64,000 bases of DNA from Elymus sibiricus (GCA_039707655.1 CM077666.1:282151166-282215165), one strand, 5' to 3'. Shown: positions 32,087 through 43,497, numbered from the stretch's first letter. Numbers and translations: made by a program. Notes: generated by a model not told the origin, from the sequence alone.

Positions 32087-32994
32087 TGTCGGATTTCGGG
32101 CTCCGCAAAACCCTTAAGATTCGAACACAGGGGCGTGTGCGAAGATCCCCAGCAGCTTCATCCAACCTAGCTCTCTACTCGATGAACACAGCAACAAACT
32201 CGCACGATGACGAGGAAGAAGATGAACATGATAGTTTACCCAGGTTCGGGCCACTGCGAAGCATAATACCCTACTCCTGCTTTGGTGGATTGCCCCTCGA
32301 GGGGGTGGGGTGGATGAACTAGTACAACGTTTTAGAGCCTCACGAGGGCGCTCTGGAGGTGTCCGAGGCCCTCTGCGGCTCGGTGGTGGATAGGTGGTGG
32401 AATGGAATCTCTCCCTTCTCTACGGTGTAGCCTACCCTCTATATATAGCGGTGGCTCGGGTCCTCCTCCCTTATCGCATTGGTGGGAAGGGATCCCACAA
32501 CGGCCAATTTTGAAGGGGGACAGGAGTACGTGCCCGCCCTGCTCAAAGGCGGTCTTCGCCTGCAAAGTAGCTGTCAACGGCGCAGGGATGGGCTCAGCGA
32601 TGACATCCTCCCTATGGGGCTGGTGGTTGTGGTCTCATTGCACCGGAATGGAAACCTTTGGGGGGTGCTTTGGGAACTCGCGTACGTCTCTGCTCCCTTT
32701 GCACCAAAGAGGAAACTGCACCGCCTGGCATGCTGGCGCCCGCCTGTCCTTCCTTGCGTCACTCTTGACTCCTGAGGCCGGGCCTTGCATAGAGATCTCC
32801 GCCTGCTCCGGAGGGGGCCTGAGGAGACCTATCCCTTGCCAGTCTTGACGCCATTCCTCCTCGTGAGGCTAAGGTCCTCGCGAGGGCCTAGTCTTGAATG
32901 GGGCCACGCCTGGCCGTGTTTGGTCAATGAAGTGGGCCATGTCCTGGGCCGCAGGCTGGCAGGTCTGGGTACCCCTGTTCCTAGAACGCCGACA
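32087..32994 (-). repeat. 5' LTR of element C
   Basis: 908 bp. The outer end reads, on the minus strand, TGTCGGCGTTCTAGGAAC, nearly identical to the start of element A's LTR. TATATATA at 32440-32447 (minus-strand promoter). Confidence 0.9.
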
Positions 32995-33073
32995 GTCGTG
33001 TGCGTTCACCCCATTCTGCTGTGTGTTATGATTGGCCAGAACCCCAGCCACACGGATCGCGCATGCGCACCGT

Positions 33074-34600
33074 TGAAAGCACAACATGCTCCCTTGGTGG
33101 TTTTGATAATTCATGACAACATACATTGTCTCTTGGACTAATATTTCTACCTAGTGTATTTCATGTGAAAGTCCATAGAGCGATGGGTTGGCAAAAAGGA
33201 CTGTGAGGAGTAACCCCAAGATGCAAGGAAATGGATTGGCAAAGCTTCAAGCAAGAGGACTCTACATTTTACTTTGTGAGAAATCACTTTGAGTCCATAG
33301 GAAAGCCAATACTATTAAAAGGGGGTAAGGTATTGTTAGTGAACCAAAATGCTCATATGTGCACAAGTGATAGTCACCAAAAACACCCACAAGCTCTTCC
33401 ACAAAAGCCTGTCCAAAGTCAAATATCCAAAATCGGTGCAACCACCACTTTCCACTCGGTGCCACCGATTCCCAAACTCAGACAGACCTAAGCCAAACCC
33501 TAACCTTTCGGTGTAACCGATTCTGCTTCGGTGCCACCGAGTTTGGGTTGCCAACTTTCTGTTACCTCGATTCACAAAATCAGTACCACCGAGTTTGTTG
33601 AATCAGCGTCACCGAGATTGGGCAATCTGACCGTTGGTCACCTTATCGGTGCAACCGAGCTTTATATATCGATCTCACCGAGATTCAAAAGTTGCCACCT
33701 TTTGGTCACTTCAGTACCACTGAGATTCACACATCAGTGTCACCGAGTTGGTCACTTCAGGTGTAATGGTTGGATTTTTGGAGATGCCTATGTATACCCC
33801 TTCACCACCACCCACTCGAAAGAGAAGCACTCAGAACTATTCCATACTTGCCCCATCATATTTTCTAAGAGAGAGCCACCTACTCATGTGTTGAGATCAT
33901 GCCATTCCATTCCAACCATATGAATCTTGATCTCTAGCCTCCCCAAGTTGCTTTCCCCCAATCCCATCTCTTCCACCAAGCCAAATCTATAAGAGAGTGA
34001 TTGTGTGTTGAGGAGTCTATCATCTTGAAGCACAAGAGCAAGGAGTTTATCGACATTGCCGAGCCTATTACCTTTTGGAGGGTGGTGCCTCCTAGAGTGG
34101 TTAGGTGTTGCTTGGGAGCCTCCTACTTCGTGTTGTGGAGTTGAACCAAGAAGTTTGTACGGGCAAGGAGATTGCCTACTTCGTGAAGATCTACCCATAG
34201 TGAGTCTAGTCCTTCATGGATGGAAGCCGTTATGGAATATTCAAGGTTGCTACTTCGTGGACCCTTATGGGTGGAGCCCTCTGTGGACTCTCGCGACCGT
34301 TACCCTCCGTGGGTTGAAGACTCCATAAACGTGGACGTACGATAGCCCCACCTATCGGAATCACGGGAAAAATCTTCATGTCTACAAATTGTGTTTGATC
34401 TTCCTATCTCAACTCTTTACTTCATGTGCAATGCCTTTACTTTCCGCTGCTATACTCGTAGACATGCATGTGTAGGGTGTGGTAGACTTGCTATAATTGT
34501 TAAAATCTGCCAACCAATTAACTTGCGAAAATGTTTGGTTTTAAATTCCTGCTAGTAGTCTATTCACCCCCTCTCTAGACACTCTTCTAGTGATCCCACA
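33074..34600. repeat. Solo LTR, 1527 bp
   Basis: Begins TGAAAGCACAACATGC and ends TGATCCCACA, with a perfect 5-bp TSD ACCGT at 33069-33073 and 34601-34605. No internal domain, primer site or second LTR is present, so it is the product of LTR-LTR recombination. The part at 33430-33750 has about ten copies of a partly palindromic word like TCGGTGCCACCGA. Small frames at 34056-34328 do not look real. The family is not named; the style is familiar from Triticeae DNA. Confidence 0.82.
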
Positions 34601-34605
34601 ACCGT

Positions 34606-35110
34606 AGGATGCACCACGAACGAACGGCAATCCACACTTCTCCCGTCACACCCGTATACTGTAGTTGGGGTTTTGGTTCGTACATGCACTAAATTAAGCT
34701 ACGGACACAAACTTTAATGGCATTAATCACACACGATTCTTGTTTAGGAACCATTTCCTATGCGGGCCCTCTACCCCCCCCTGTTCATCTTCATTTGCAT
34801 CGTTGTATAGTTGCTCATTCTCGACCTCGGCCTGCCCAAATTTTCGAGCTCGACGACGCCTGTCGCAGCCGGCTGTCGTCGGCGAACGCCACCGTAGTGT
34901 CCATCGTGCAATGACAAATCAGGCATGAGCAATTCAATCAAGCATTTACATGCTCAAATTGGTACAATGCATAGTTGGTGGAGAAATTTACAAAACATTA
35001 GCTCGCAATTTTACATCAATATAATACATATGAACTGCGCGTGCACAAAAGTGCTACTGCCCCTAACGCCGACCCAGCATGCTTCCATCGATATCGTGTC
35101 ATTCCTGGGC
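34606..35110. other. Sequence between solo LTR and the minus-strand ORF
   Basis: About 500 bp. CACTAAATTAAGC at 34688 might be a divergent CACTA terminus, followed by a CACACACGATTC word that also occurs in the repeats near 37185. No gene is seen. Confidence 0.4.
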
Positions 35111-35689
35111 TCAAGAGGACATGAGGTCACCAAGTCGATGACCTACACCTTGATCGATCGAGGAAGGCTTAGCCTCGACATTGGTAATCGCCGCTACTGC
35201 CTCTGACGCGGCACTCACCAGAACTGCGGCGTCCGCCGGTAGGTACATCGTCCCGGCAGCCGACGAGACCCTAGCCATTGCCAATGCTGTAGCAACGGCC
35301 GCAAGCCCTCCCTCGGTGTTCGGAGCTGCATCCTCCTCCATCTGGGACATAAGCCTGCGCCTCATGCGGCGGCAACTGACGCAGTTGTCCTTGCGGCATC
35401 GCGGTTCCTGCTCCGCTGCCCGCCGAGCCCGCATCATCGCCCGTTGGCGATCCCTAGCTCCTTTCAAGACGACCCTGGCTAACCTCTTGCCTTGCTCATG
35501 TCATGATTCCCGCCTCCTCTTACCACAGTCGGGAGAGGTAGCAGCATGGTCATCGATCCTCAAGCCGACCATCATGCCGGCTGCCTTGATTCTGCCATCG
35601 CCCAACTCCATCATGTTGTTTGTCATTGGGGGTTTGATGGTGTGTGTGGCAACTAGCCAGGGGATCATTGACTCACCGCAGCCGGCCAT
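35111..35689 (-). CDS. Unrecognised minus-strand gene candidate
   Basis: Two open stretches lie head to tail on the minus strand: 35689-35501 (contains MTNNMMELGDGRIKAAGMMVG) and 35467-35111 (contains CRKDNCVSCRRMRRRLMSQ and an Ala-rich helical part ending HRLGDLMSS). The first ends in a stop; a GTAAGA donor lies near 35514, but I found no clear acceptor at intron-like distance, so the link is unproven. A TATAAATA box at 35699-35706 lies only ~10-17 bp before the first ATG, too close, so a later ATG (about 35669 or 35629) would be used. The CxxC-type cysteines and basic patch suggest nucleic-acid binding only weakly. Could be transposon cargo or decayed. Confidence 0.3.
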
Positions 35690-35982
35690 TGTTGTGGTTA
35701 TTTATAGCTAGCTGCTGCCAAGGGGGTTAGGGATTTTATAATTTACAACTGTGGCTGGCACTTGCTCTTGCATGGGAAGCATTTTCATAGTTTTTGAGTC
35801 TTTGCGATGCACACATAATCGCACACGGAACACATATAGCAACTATCTGCAATCGTGTATAGGGTCATAAATAAATATCACCACTCTTCGCTCTCCACCG
35901 TATCTTTCCACTCTCGCACCCCGCAAATCTGGCCTTCTTCTCCCCCACTATCCTCGCCTCCACAAAATCCTCAACATTACAC

Positions 35983-36690
35983 ATGTCATCCGCGTGGAGG
36001 AGCCCATGGCAGAGGAGCACGCAGTTGAGGCATATCTTACGTGTGGAGGAGCCCATGATGGCGGCGGCGGCGGTAGCCGCTGCTGAGGGCCCGGAGGCCT
36101 TGGCGGCGGTACGCGCTGTTGAGGCTCCAGGGACCTGGGCGGTACGCGCTCCTGAGGGTCCGGAAGCCTTGGCGGCAAGAGCAGAAAATCTGAAGGTTAC
36201 ATCAGATCGGTTGCGGGCAAGCGCGCTTCTGTACACAAAACGCTTGGTTGTGGCCTTCGAAAGGGCATCATGCACTGATCAGTTCGCCGTTGCCTTGGCG
36301 GCTTGCGTGGATTTGGCCTTGGTAAGTGCAGCATCCTCCTTTGAGTGTGCTACTGCTCTAGCACAGCAAGCAGCTCTTGGCTTTCGTGTTTACGAACGCT
36401 TTGAATATCTCTGTCGTCGGATGGTCATACGCACGCCTTCGGCCGTGGACGGGATTTTCCACGGGACCGGACCTACTATGATGGAGCAGGAGCAGATGAA
36501 AGTCCGGGCCTATGAAGCATTCAAGAACATGGTCATCGCCGACCCGAAAGAGGATCCTTCTTACATAGAGAGGATGTTGCATGAGTGTAGACAATATTTT
36601 GACATTAGCGAACCAACAGGTCAGCCCCGCAACAATGCCGACGAGGAGCTGTTTCCATTTTGCTGTTTTCTGAACATTGCTGATATGTAA
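35983..36690 (+). CDS. Unrecognised 235-aa ORF in the CACTA-type region
   Basis: Open from ATG at 35983 to a stop ending at 36690. The N-terminal ~60 residues are Ala/Glu/Pro-rich and look repetitive (two EGPEALAA words). Residues ~65-150 are predicted helical with Ala-rich segments (AVALAACVDLALVSAASSF). The C-terminal third is more complex and charged (EQEQMKVRAYEAFKNMV, DPSYIERMLHECRQYFD), suggesting real constraint there. A second ATG at 36055 (MMAAAAVAAAEG) is possible. No domain recognised. By position it is probably cargo or a second ORF of the surrounding DNA transposon. Confidence 0.45.
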   Translation: MSSAWRSPWQRSTQLRHILRVEEPMMAAAAVAAAEGPEALAAVRAVEAPGTWAVRAPEGPEALAARAENLKVTSDRLRASALLYTKRLVVAFERASCTDQFAVALAACVDLALVSAASSFECATALAQQAALGFRVYERFEYLCRRMVIRTPSAVDGIFHGTGPTMMEQEQMKVRAYEAFKNMVIADPKEDPSYIERMLHECRQYFDISEPTGQPRNNADEELFPFCCFLNIADM

Positions 36691-36879
36691 TGTCGCTATT
36701 ATGTTGTTTAGTCGATTACATGTAGTAGTGCAAACAACAATTTGTGCTATCACTTTCTAAATCAGGTGCTTATTACTAGGAATCTTTTGTGTTATTATCT
36801 GTCTGTGTGATTTTCTATCTTTCCACACAATTTAGATTACTGACCTGTTTGTTGGGCATCAGCATCACAAACATCTTGT

Positions 36880-37701
36880 TACGACCAATTGTTTGTGTTA
36901 TTTTGGCTCACATTTCATCCGAGCGCACGGTATGCCGTCAGTCACACACATCTATATCTGTGCAACCGTTTGTGTTATTTTGGATCATCGCAAATAGTTC
37001 ACCCGAATGACCTGTAGGTAGCATAGATGTTGTGCAGACAGAGAAAATCACAGTACACACGGACAAAACTACGAAACCCGTCGGTGAAGATTTCATCAAT
37101 CGCTGACAAATTTTATACCAGCAACCGTTTCCCCACAACACACACAGGTTATTAACACCAATCGTTTGTGTTCTTTCTTGTATTCGCACACGATTCTGAT
37201 TACTCACCTGTTTGCCCTCTATCGCACACATCTTGTTATACCAAACCGTTTGTGTTCTGCTATGTCATCGCACATAGTTTATAGTAGTGAACTGTGTGCC
37301 CTATATCACACACATCTTGTTATGCCGAATCATTTGTGTTATGCTATATCATCGCACACAGTTTATGGTAGTGAACGGTGTGCCCTATATCGCACACATC
37401 TTGATATGCTGAATCATTTGTGTTCTTCTATATCATCGCACATAGTTTATGTTAGTGAATTGTGTGTCCTCTATCGCACACATCTGGATCTGTGTAACCA
37501 TTTGTGTTATCTTCGCTAATCACAAATGGTTCGTAAGAACAAACTGTCTTCCGTAGATCGCACACGCAAAAAAAATCTGAATCGTATTTGATGGATCCTC
37601 CATCGCACATAGTTCATGTCATTGGCGATGGAGCTTGAACTATACCGTTTGTGATTCATGCATCGCACATAGTTTCGTTGAAGGGTCTCTGATTGTAGTG
37701 T
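36880..37701. repeat. Sub-terminal tandem repeats, ~83-bp period, ending at TTGTAGTG
   Basis: Units with TTTGTGTT...ATCGCACA(C/T)AGTTTAT...GTGCCCTATATCGCACACATCTTG recur near 37166, 37250, 37333, 37416 and 37500, and related words extend from about 36890 to the end. Period 83-84 bp. The plus-strand frame 37166-37519 is an artefact of the period being near a multiple of three. Confidence 0.8.
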
Positions 37702-38051
37702 CACATTAGCAGCATCCTACAGTAGTGGTGCTTTCTTTGAGAGCCTATTGTGTGATCGTTAGGACTGATGGCTCAACTGCAATTCAATAGCAGCATCGGC
37801 TGTGGTGGCTCTTTCATCCCCGGCCATCTTTTTGCCTTCGGCAATGTAGTATTACATGCCAGCCCCAGTGGCCATCTAGGCCACACTGACACTTCGCCAC
37901 AAACCAAGTCATTATGTTCGGGAGCTTGGAGTACGCCGGTGACGTCCGTGGCAACTTAGTCTTATTGGGACAAGCCACGGCGCAATCTAAGGAATTCCCA
38001 GGTGTCGACACCCTGGAACCAACCTCTGACCTAACCCATGCATCTGATCCC
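37702..38051. other. Unassigned 350 bp
   Basis: Lies between the CACTA-like terminus and an LTR start. Mixed composition, no frame or repeat I recognise. It may be the oldest, pre-insertion DNA in this part. Confidence 0.4.
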
Positions 38052-39139
38052 TGATACGTCTCCAACGTATCTATATTTTTTGCTTGTTCCATGTTGTTAT
38101 ATTATCATTCTTGGATGTTTTACAATCATTTTATAGCAGCTTTATATCATTTTTTTGGACTAACCTATTGACATAGTGCCAAAGTGCCAGTTGTTTTTTT
38201 TGTTTTTTTTTTACTTCGCAGAATATCAATACCAAACGGATCCAATCGTGAAGAAACTTTTTGGAGATTTTTTTTGGGCCAGAAAACATCCAGTGGGCCA
38301 AAGAAGTCCCAGAGGGGAGGGTCGAGGAGACCACAACCCACCAGGGTGCGCCAAAGGCCCCGGGCGTGCCCTGATGGGTTGTGGCCTCCTCGAGACCCCT
38401 CTTCACCGCCTCTGACACCTATAAATTCCCAAATATTCTAGAAACCCTAAGGGAGTCGACGAAAAACACATCCAGCTGCCGCAAGTTCCAGAACCTCGAG
38501 ATCAAATCTAACACCATCACGGAGGGGTTCATCATCCTCATTGGTGCCTCTCCGATGATGCGTGAGTAGTCCACCATAGACCTATGGGTCCATAGGTTGT
38601 AGCTAGATGGCTTCCTCTCTCTCTTTTGATTCTCAATACAATGGTCCCTTGCAAATCTATTTGATGTAAACTTTTGCAGTGTGTTTGTTGGGATCCGATG
38701 AATTTTGAGTTCATGATCAGTTTCTATCCATAAATATTATTTGAGTCTTTTTTGATCTCTTATATGCATTATTAATTATAGCCTCGTATTTCTTCTTCAA
38801 ATCTTTGGTTTAGTTTGGCCATCTAAATTGATTTTTCTTGCCATAGGAAGAGGTGCTTTGTGATGGGTTCGATCTTGCGGTGTCCTCTCCGATTGAAAGA
38901 AGGGGCTGTGAGGCACGCATGTATCGTTGCTATTAAGGATAACAAGATGGGGTCTATTCCTACATGAATAGATCTTGTCTAAATCATGTCACCGTTCTTA
39001 TTGCATTACTCCGTTTTTCCATGAAGTTAATACACTAGATGCATGCTGGCTAGCAGTCGATGTGTGGAGTAATAGTAGTAGATGCATAATCGTTTCGGTC
39101 TACTAATCTTGGAAGTGATGCCTATATAATGATCATTAC
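38052..39139 (+). repeat. LTR fragment, TGATACGTCTCC type, plus orientation
   Basis: Starts with the palindromic tip TGATACGTCTCCAACGTATC. It continues with features I recognise from a common Triticeae gypsy LTR: GGACTAACCTATTGAC near 38160 and GATGCATGCTGGCTAGCAGT near 39040. It ends abruptly at 39139 where the next LTR begins, so the 3' part of this LTR is missing. Confidence 0.6.
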
Positions 39140-41124
39140 TGATGTCTACTACGCAACTTTATTCTTGTAGACTTTGTTGGGCCTCTAAGCGTAGAGTTTT
39201 GTAGGACAGTAGCAATTTTCCCTCAAGTGGATGACCTAAGGTTTATCAATCCGTGGGAGGTGTAGGATGAAGATGGTCTCTCTCAAATAACCCTGCAATC
39301 ACATACAAGAAATCTCTTGTGTCCTCAACACACCCAATACAATGGCAAATTGTATAGGTGCAATAGTTCGGTGAAGAGATGGTGATACAAGTGCAATATG
39401 GATGGTAGATATAGGTTTTTATAATCTGAAAATATAAAAACAGCAAGGTAGCAAGTAACAAAAGTGAGCACACACGGTATTGCAATGCTTGAAAACAAGG
39501 CCTAGGGTCCGTACTTTCGCTAGTGCAATCTCTCAACAATGCTAATATAATTGGATCACATAACCATCCCTCAATGTGCAACGAAGAATCACTCAAAAGT
39601 TCTTATGTAGCGGAGAACATAAGAAGAAATTGTTTGTAGGGTACGAAACCACCATAAAATTATCCTTTTCGATCGATCTATCCAAGAGTTCGTACTAAAA
39701 TAACACCAAGTTATCCTTTCCGATCGATCTATCTAAGAGTTCGTACTAGAATAACACCATATGATACGCATCAACCAACTCTAATGTCACCTAGATACTC
39801 CAATGTCACCACAAGTATCCATGAGTTAATTATACGATACGCATCAAATAATTTCAGATTCATAATACTCGATCCAAGATAAAGAACCTCAAAGAGTGCC
39901 CCAAGATTTCTATGGGAGAACAAGGCATGAAAATGTGTAATCAACCCCTATGCGTAGATCCCCAAGGTCACCGGAATCCGCAAGTTGACGCTATAACATA
40001 TATCAAGTGAATCACTTGAATACCATAATGTCACTACGGGTATCTGCATGCAAGACATACATCAAGTGATCTCAAAACATAAAAGTATTCAATCCAATAA
40101 TAGCAAAATCTCAAAGGGAAAACTCAATTCATCACAACAAGATAGAGAGTGGAAAACACCATATGATCCAACTATATTAACAAAGCCCGTGATACATCAA
40201 GATCGTGCCATCTCAAGAACACGAGAGAGAGAGAAAGATTAAATACATAGCTACCGGTACAAACCCTCAGCCCCAAGATGGATTACTCACACATTATCAT
40301 GGTGATAAATAGAGAGTTGTTGATGGAGAGGTGCAGCCCCAAAGAGATGGAGGCGATGGCGGCCACGGCACCGGCGACGGGCGGCGCCGGTGGCGACGGG
40401 CGGCAGCCCCTTGACCCCCTTCTTCCTTGGTCTTGGTGCTGCAATGGAGGAGCCTCTCCCCTTCTTGGCGGCTGCCAAGGGAGAGGAAAATTTGTGGCTT
40501 TTGGTGGCTCTCTCGAAATTAGGGGTTTTCTCTCCTTATATGTGCCTTTGTGGTGCTCTATAGCCCTCCGATGGATGGACCCTTAATCCAATGGCTCTTG
40601 AGTGCCTCTAGAACCTTCCTAGGGACTCCTCACAGCCCTCATGAGTCCTAAAAGTCGTGGCTTGGCCAAATACATCAGATATGTTAAGAGTTGGACTCAA
40701 TCACGTCATCAATTCTCGTAATCCCGTAATCAGATATTTTCCTCCAGTAAAACGGGTCTACAGATCGCATACGAACTCCTTTTTGGATGAATTTGGAGTC
40801 CAGAATCAATGTCATAAAATTCCCCACACTTTCCTAGTTTTAGCTCTTTCCATTTGACGCCGTCTTCGGGGGTCAAACTGACGATCTCTAAAAATTGTTT
40901 GTGGACAGATTTCAGGAAAGTCAGAGTCCTCCTCCAACAAGACTCCTTTTGCTTTTTTTCGACAATTTACAATTAATTCATGCACATCAAAGTGTGAAAC
41001 AAAAACTTGTGCACTTTTGCAACCATTAATAGGTTAGTCCCAATAAATCATAAAACCATAGTAAAAACATAGGCAAATATGACATGAATACTTCATAAAT
41101 TATTGATACATTGGAGACGTATCA
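39140..41124 (-). repeat. LTR, 1985 bp, minus orientation
   Basis: On the minus strand it starts TGATACGTCTCCAATG at 41124 and ends GTAGACATCA at 39140, proper TG...CA ends. The tip and a GGGACTAACCTATTAA word are shared with 38052-39139, but most of the sequence differs, so it is another family with a related LTR tip. The sequence to its right is the matching pre-LTR region, making this a 3' LTR. Low-complexity GGCGGC-type DNA at 40340-40400 gives spurious frames. Confidence 0.7.
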
Positions 41125-43497
41125 GCATCCCCAAGCTTAATTCCTACTCGTCCTCGAGTAGGTAAATGATAAAAAAAAATTTAAGAAGTGTGAATGCTAG
41201 CATAGTGCATAAGTTTGATCAATGATAATTTCAACCACTTTTCCTAGCATCATAACAGCAACTTTTCTCATAAAAATCATCATGATAAAGTAGCAACCAA
41301 TTCACATGTTATGGTTCAAACAATGAATTCTCTTAAAACATAACAACCTATGTTCTTAGTCACCAAACAATTGCAATTCAACTTATTCTTAACAAAGTCT
41401 AACTAAGAGCTCCACATACTCAATCATCATATAGTCTTCTATGATTGCTAGTACTCAAAGCATGTTTTTAGAACAAATGGCATCCATCGAACACAGAAAA
41501 AGATAGGGGCTTAATGTTTCGCCTTCCAACTCATTTATCATAGAGATAATTGTCAACAATAATAAATCATGATCAAATATATTTGATTGGATATATATGT
41601 TTGGATCTTTCCCCACCACATGATGCTTGCCAACTAATAGACTAAGGTTGGAATAAGAAGTTGACTCAACATGAATAGTAAATAACATGAAAGTAAATAG
41701 ATTGTCCCTTCGCAGAGGGAAGGAGGGATTTGCAAAGGTGCCAGAGCTCATTGTTTAAAAACATAGATGAATATAGTTTTGGGAGGTGCACCCTTCCTGT
41801 CAATGTTACGACCAAGAGTTATCAATATCTTCCATGGTAAACACATTAGCGGCGGTTCCCAAGCAGTAAAAGTAAAGGTTTACTCCCCCTCCACCAACAA
41901 ACAGACTCCACGGCTCACCGAATCCACGGGTACCGTCCATACCAACAACATTCCTGAGGGATTTTTGTTTAATTATTTGCATTATTTTTTTGGGACTGGG
42001 AATCCCTATTACCGCCCCTCTCATGCAAGGATGAGTGAATAAACACTCATCATGAGAATAACCCGCTTAACATGGAAGATATTGACCGCCCCCCATCGCT
42101 CCATGAGCGGTCTGGGCACACAAAACAGATGTTTATTTGAATGTTTAGAGGTGGCACATGCAAATTTGCTTGGAATGGCAGTGAAATACCATATATAGGT
42201 AGGTATGGTGGACTCTTATGGAAGAAACATGGCTCAAGGATTTGGATGAACAAGTAGTATCTCTACTTAGTACGAAGTGTTGGCTAGCAAAAGGTTCTAA
42301 ACAAGCACCACATGTTGGAGGATCCATAACAATATAACGCAAATATACACAACCATAACTCATTACGTTGTCTTCCTTGTACAACTTCAACTAATTTGCT
42401 CAAGTTTGAAAATAATTAATGGGTATTCACAATCATAGAAGATGTCCAAGATAATATATTTGTATGTGAAAGTTCTCTTCCTTATACTAATCATTCATGA
42501 ATTGCTTGTATGACCAATATTGTGATTGTTAAACTTCAATAAATTTTGCTTTCTAAACCAAATGTGAACTTGCTACTAAGAATATAGCACATTGACAGTT
42601 TTAGATTTATGATATTTCATTCATTCACAATTTACTCTTAGGATATAAGTGAAGCACAAGAGTAAACATCAAACTACTCTCAAAAGATATAAGTGAAGAT
42701 CAATGAGTAGTCAAACAATTAAGTAGCTATGTGAGGACTCTCTCTCAATAAAGATTTTCAGATCTGAGTATTTTATTCAAACAGAAAACTTAATAAAAAT
42801 AGCACTTCAAGAATAGCACATGTCATGTGAACGAATAAAAATTTAGGCTCAACATAGGCTAACCAATAGTTGACGAAGAGAGGTGGGATGCATAGCATCC
42901 CCAAGCTTAGATGCTTGAGACTTCTTGAAATATTTACTTGGGTGCCTTGGGCATCCCCAAGCTTGAGCTTTTGTATCTCGTTCAATCCTCTCATATCCCG
43001 GTTTCACATATTCTCAAAAGCTTCATCGGCACAAAACTTGAAAAGAACTCGAGAGATAGGTTAGTGCACATAATAATAAATCAACTCTTTATGTACTGCC
43101 AATACAAGTTGCATAATAATTTTCAAACATCATCTACTGTTTACTATTGTTTTCACAATTTATATCTACCAATATAGGCTATGGAAACTATAGGATAAGT
43201 AGATAACAAAACTATGACAGCAATCTATCCAAACAGAAAAGTCTGTAGCAATTTATGAAAACAGTGTACTTCTATAACTCAAAACTTTATGAAAATTTAG
43301 GACGTGATAAAGAATTTATATGAAAACACTGTGTTAAAATTTCAGAAACTTTCCATGTTCCAGTAAAATATGAAAATTCAAACACTACAGAGAAAGTTTC
43401 TGTTTTTACACAGCACACATCAAACATGCAATGCAAGCATCCTAAGGCAATTCTTGGAAATTTTTATTGAAAAAAAAGATTATAAATAACACCTAAC
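41125..43497 (-). mobile_element. Non-coding 3' internal part of a minus-strand LTR element
   Basis: Read on the minus strand, AGCTTGGGGATGC directly precedes the LTR at 41124, a purine-rich tract typical of this retrotransposon group. The tract word GCATCCCCAAGCTT also recurs at 42895 and, as GGCATCCCCAAGCTTGAGC, at 42950. The remainder is AT-rich, full of stops, with no pol. It is cut at 43498 by element E, and the rest of the element must lie beyond the window. Confidence 0.6.

Larger units (their letters stand above)
23906..32994 (-). mobile_element. Element C: Tat-like gypsy retrotransposon with antisense B3-type gene
   Basis: Complete end to end, reading right to left: 5' LTR (32087-32994), primer site, protease, reverse transcriptase, RNase H, integrase, non-coding hairpin repeats, an antisense gene on the plus strand, purine tract, 3' LTR (23906-24812). 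Flanks GCCGT (23901-23905) and GTCGT (32995-32999) match a 5-bp TSD at 4 of 5 bases. Gag is almost gone: only ~50 bp separates the 5' LTR from the frame that contains the protease. Pol has frameshifts and stops. LTR ends and internal non-coding DNA show it is the same family as A and close to E. Confidence 0.9.
34688..37701 (+). mobile_element. Probable CACTA-type DNA transposon region
   Basis: The right end is the stronger: ...GGGTCTCTGATTGTAGTG at 37701 is the inverted form of a CACTACAATC terminus, preceded by dense sub-terminal repeats of CGCACACA/CGCACATAGTTT words, as CACTA elements have. The left end is uncertain: CACTAAATTAAGC at 34688 agrees only in the first five bases and no 3-bp TSD matches (ATG left, TCA right). 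The region holds two ORFs of unknown function and no recognised CACTA transposase, so it would be non-autonomous or truncated. Confidence 0.4.

Noticed and set aside
34688..34692. CACTA at 34688 as a confirmed left terminus
   Set aside because: Only five bases agree with the right end and the 3-bp flanks differ (ATG versus TCA). Kept only as a possible boundary.
37166..37580. CRISPR-like array
   Set aside because: The ~83-bp units are contiguous tandem repeats without unique spacers, in a plant genome, and belong to a transposon end.
38052..41124. One 3.1-kb foldback or TIR transposon bounded by TGATACGTCTCC
   Set aside because: No TSD at its ends (GATCCC left, GCATCC right), the interior has two different LTR-type sequences meeting at 39139/39140, and the DNA to the right has a purine tract fitting a 3' LTR.
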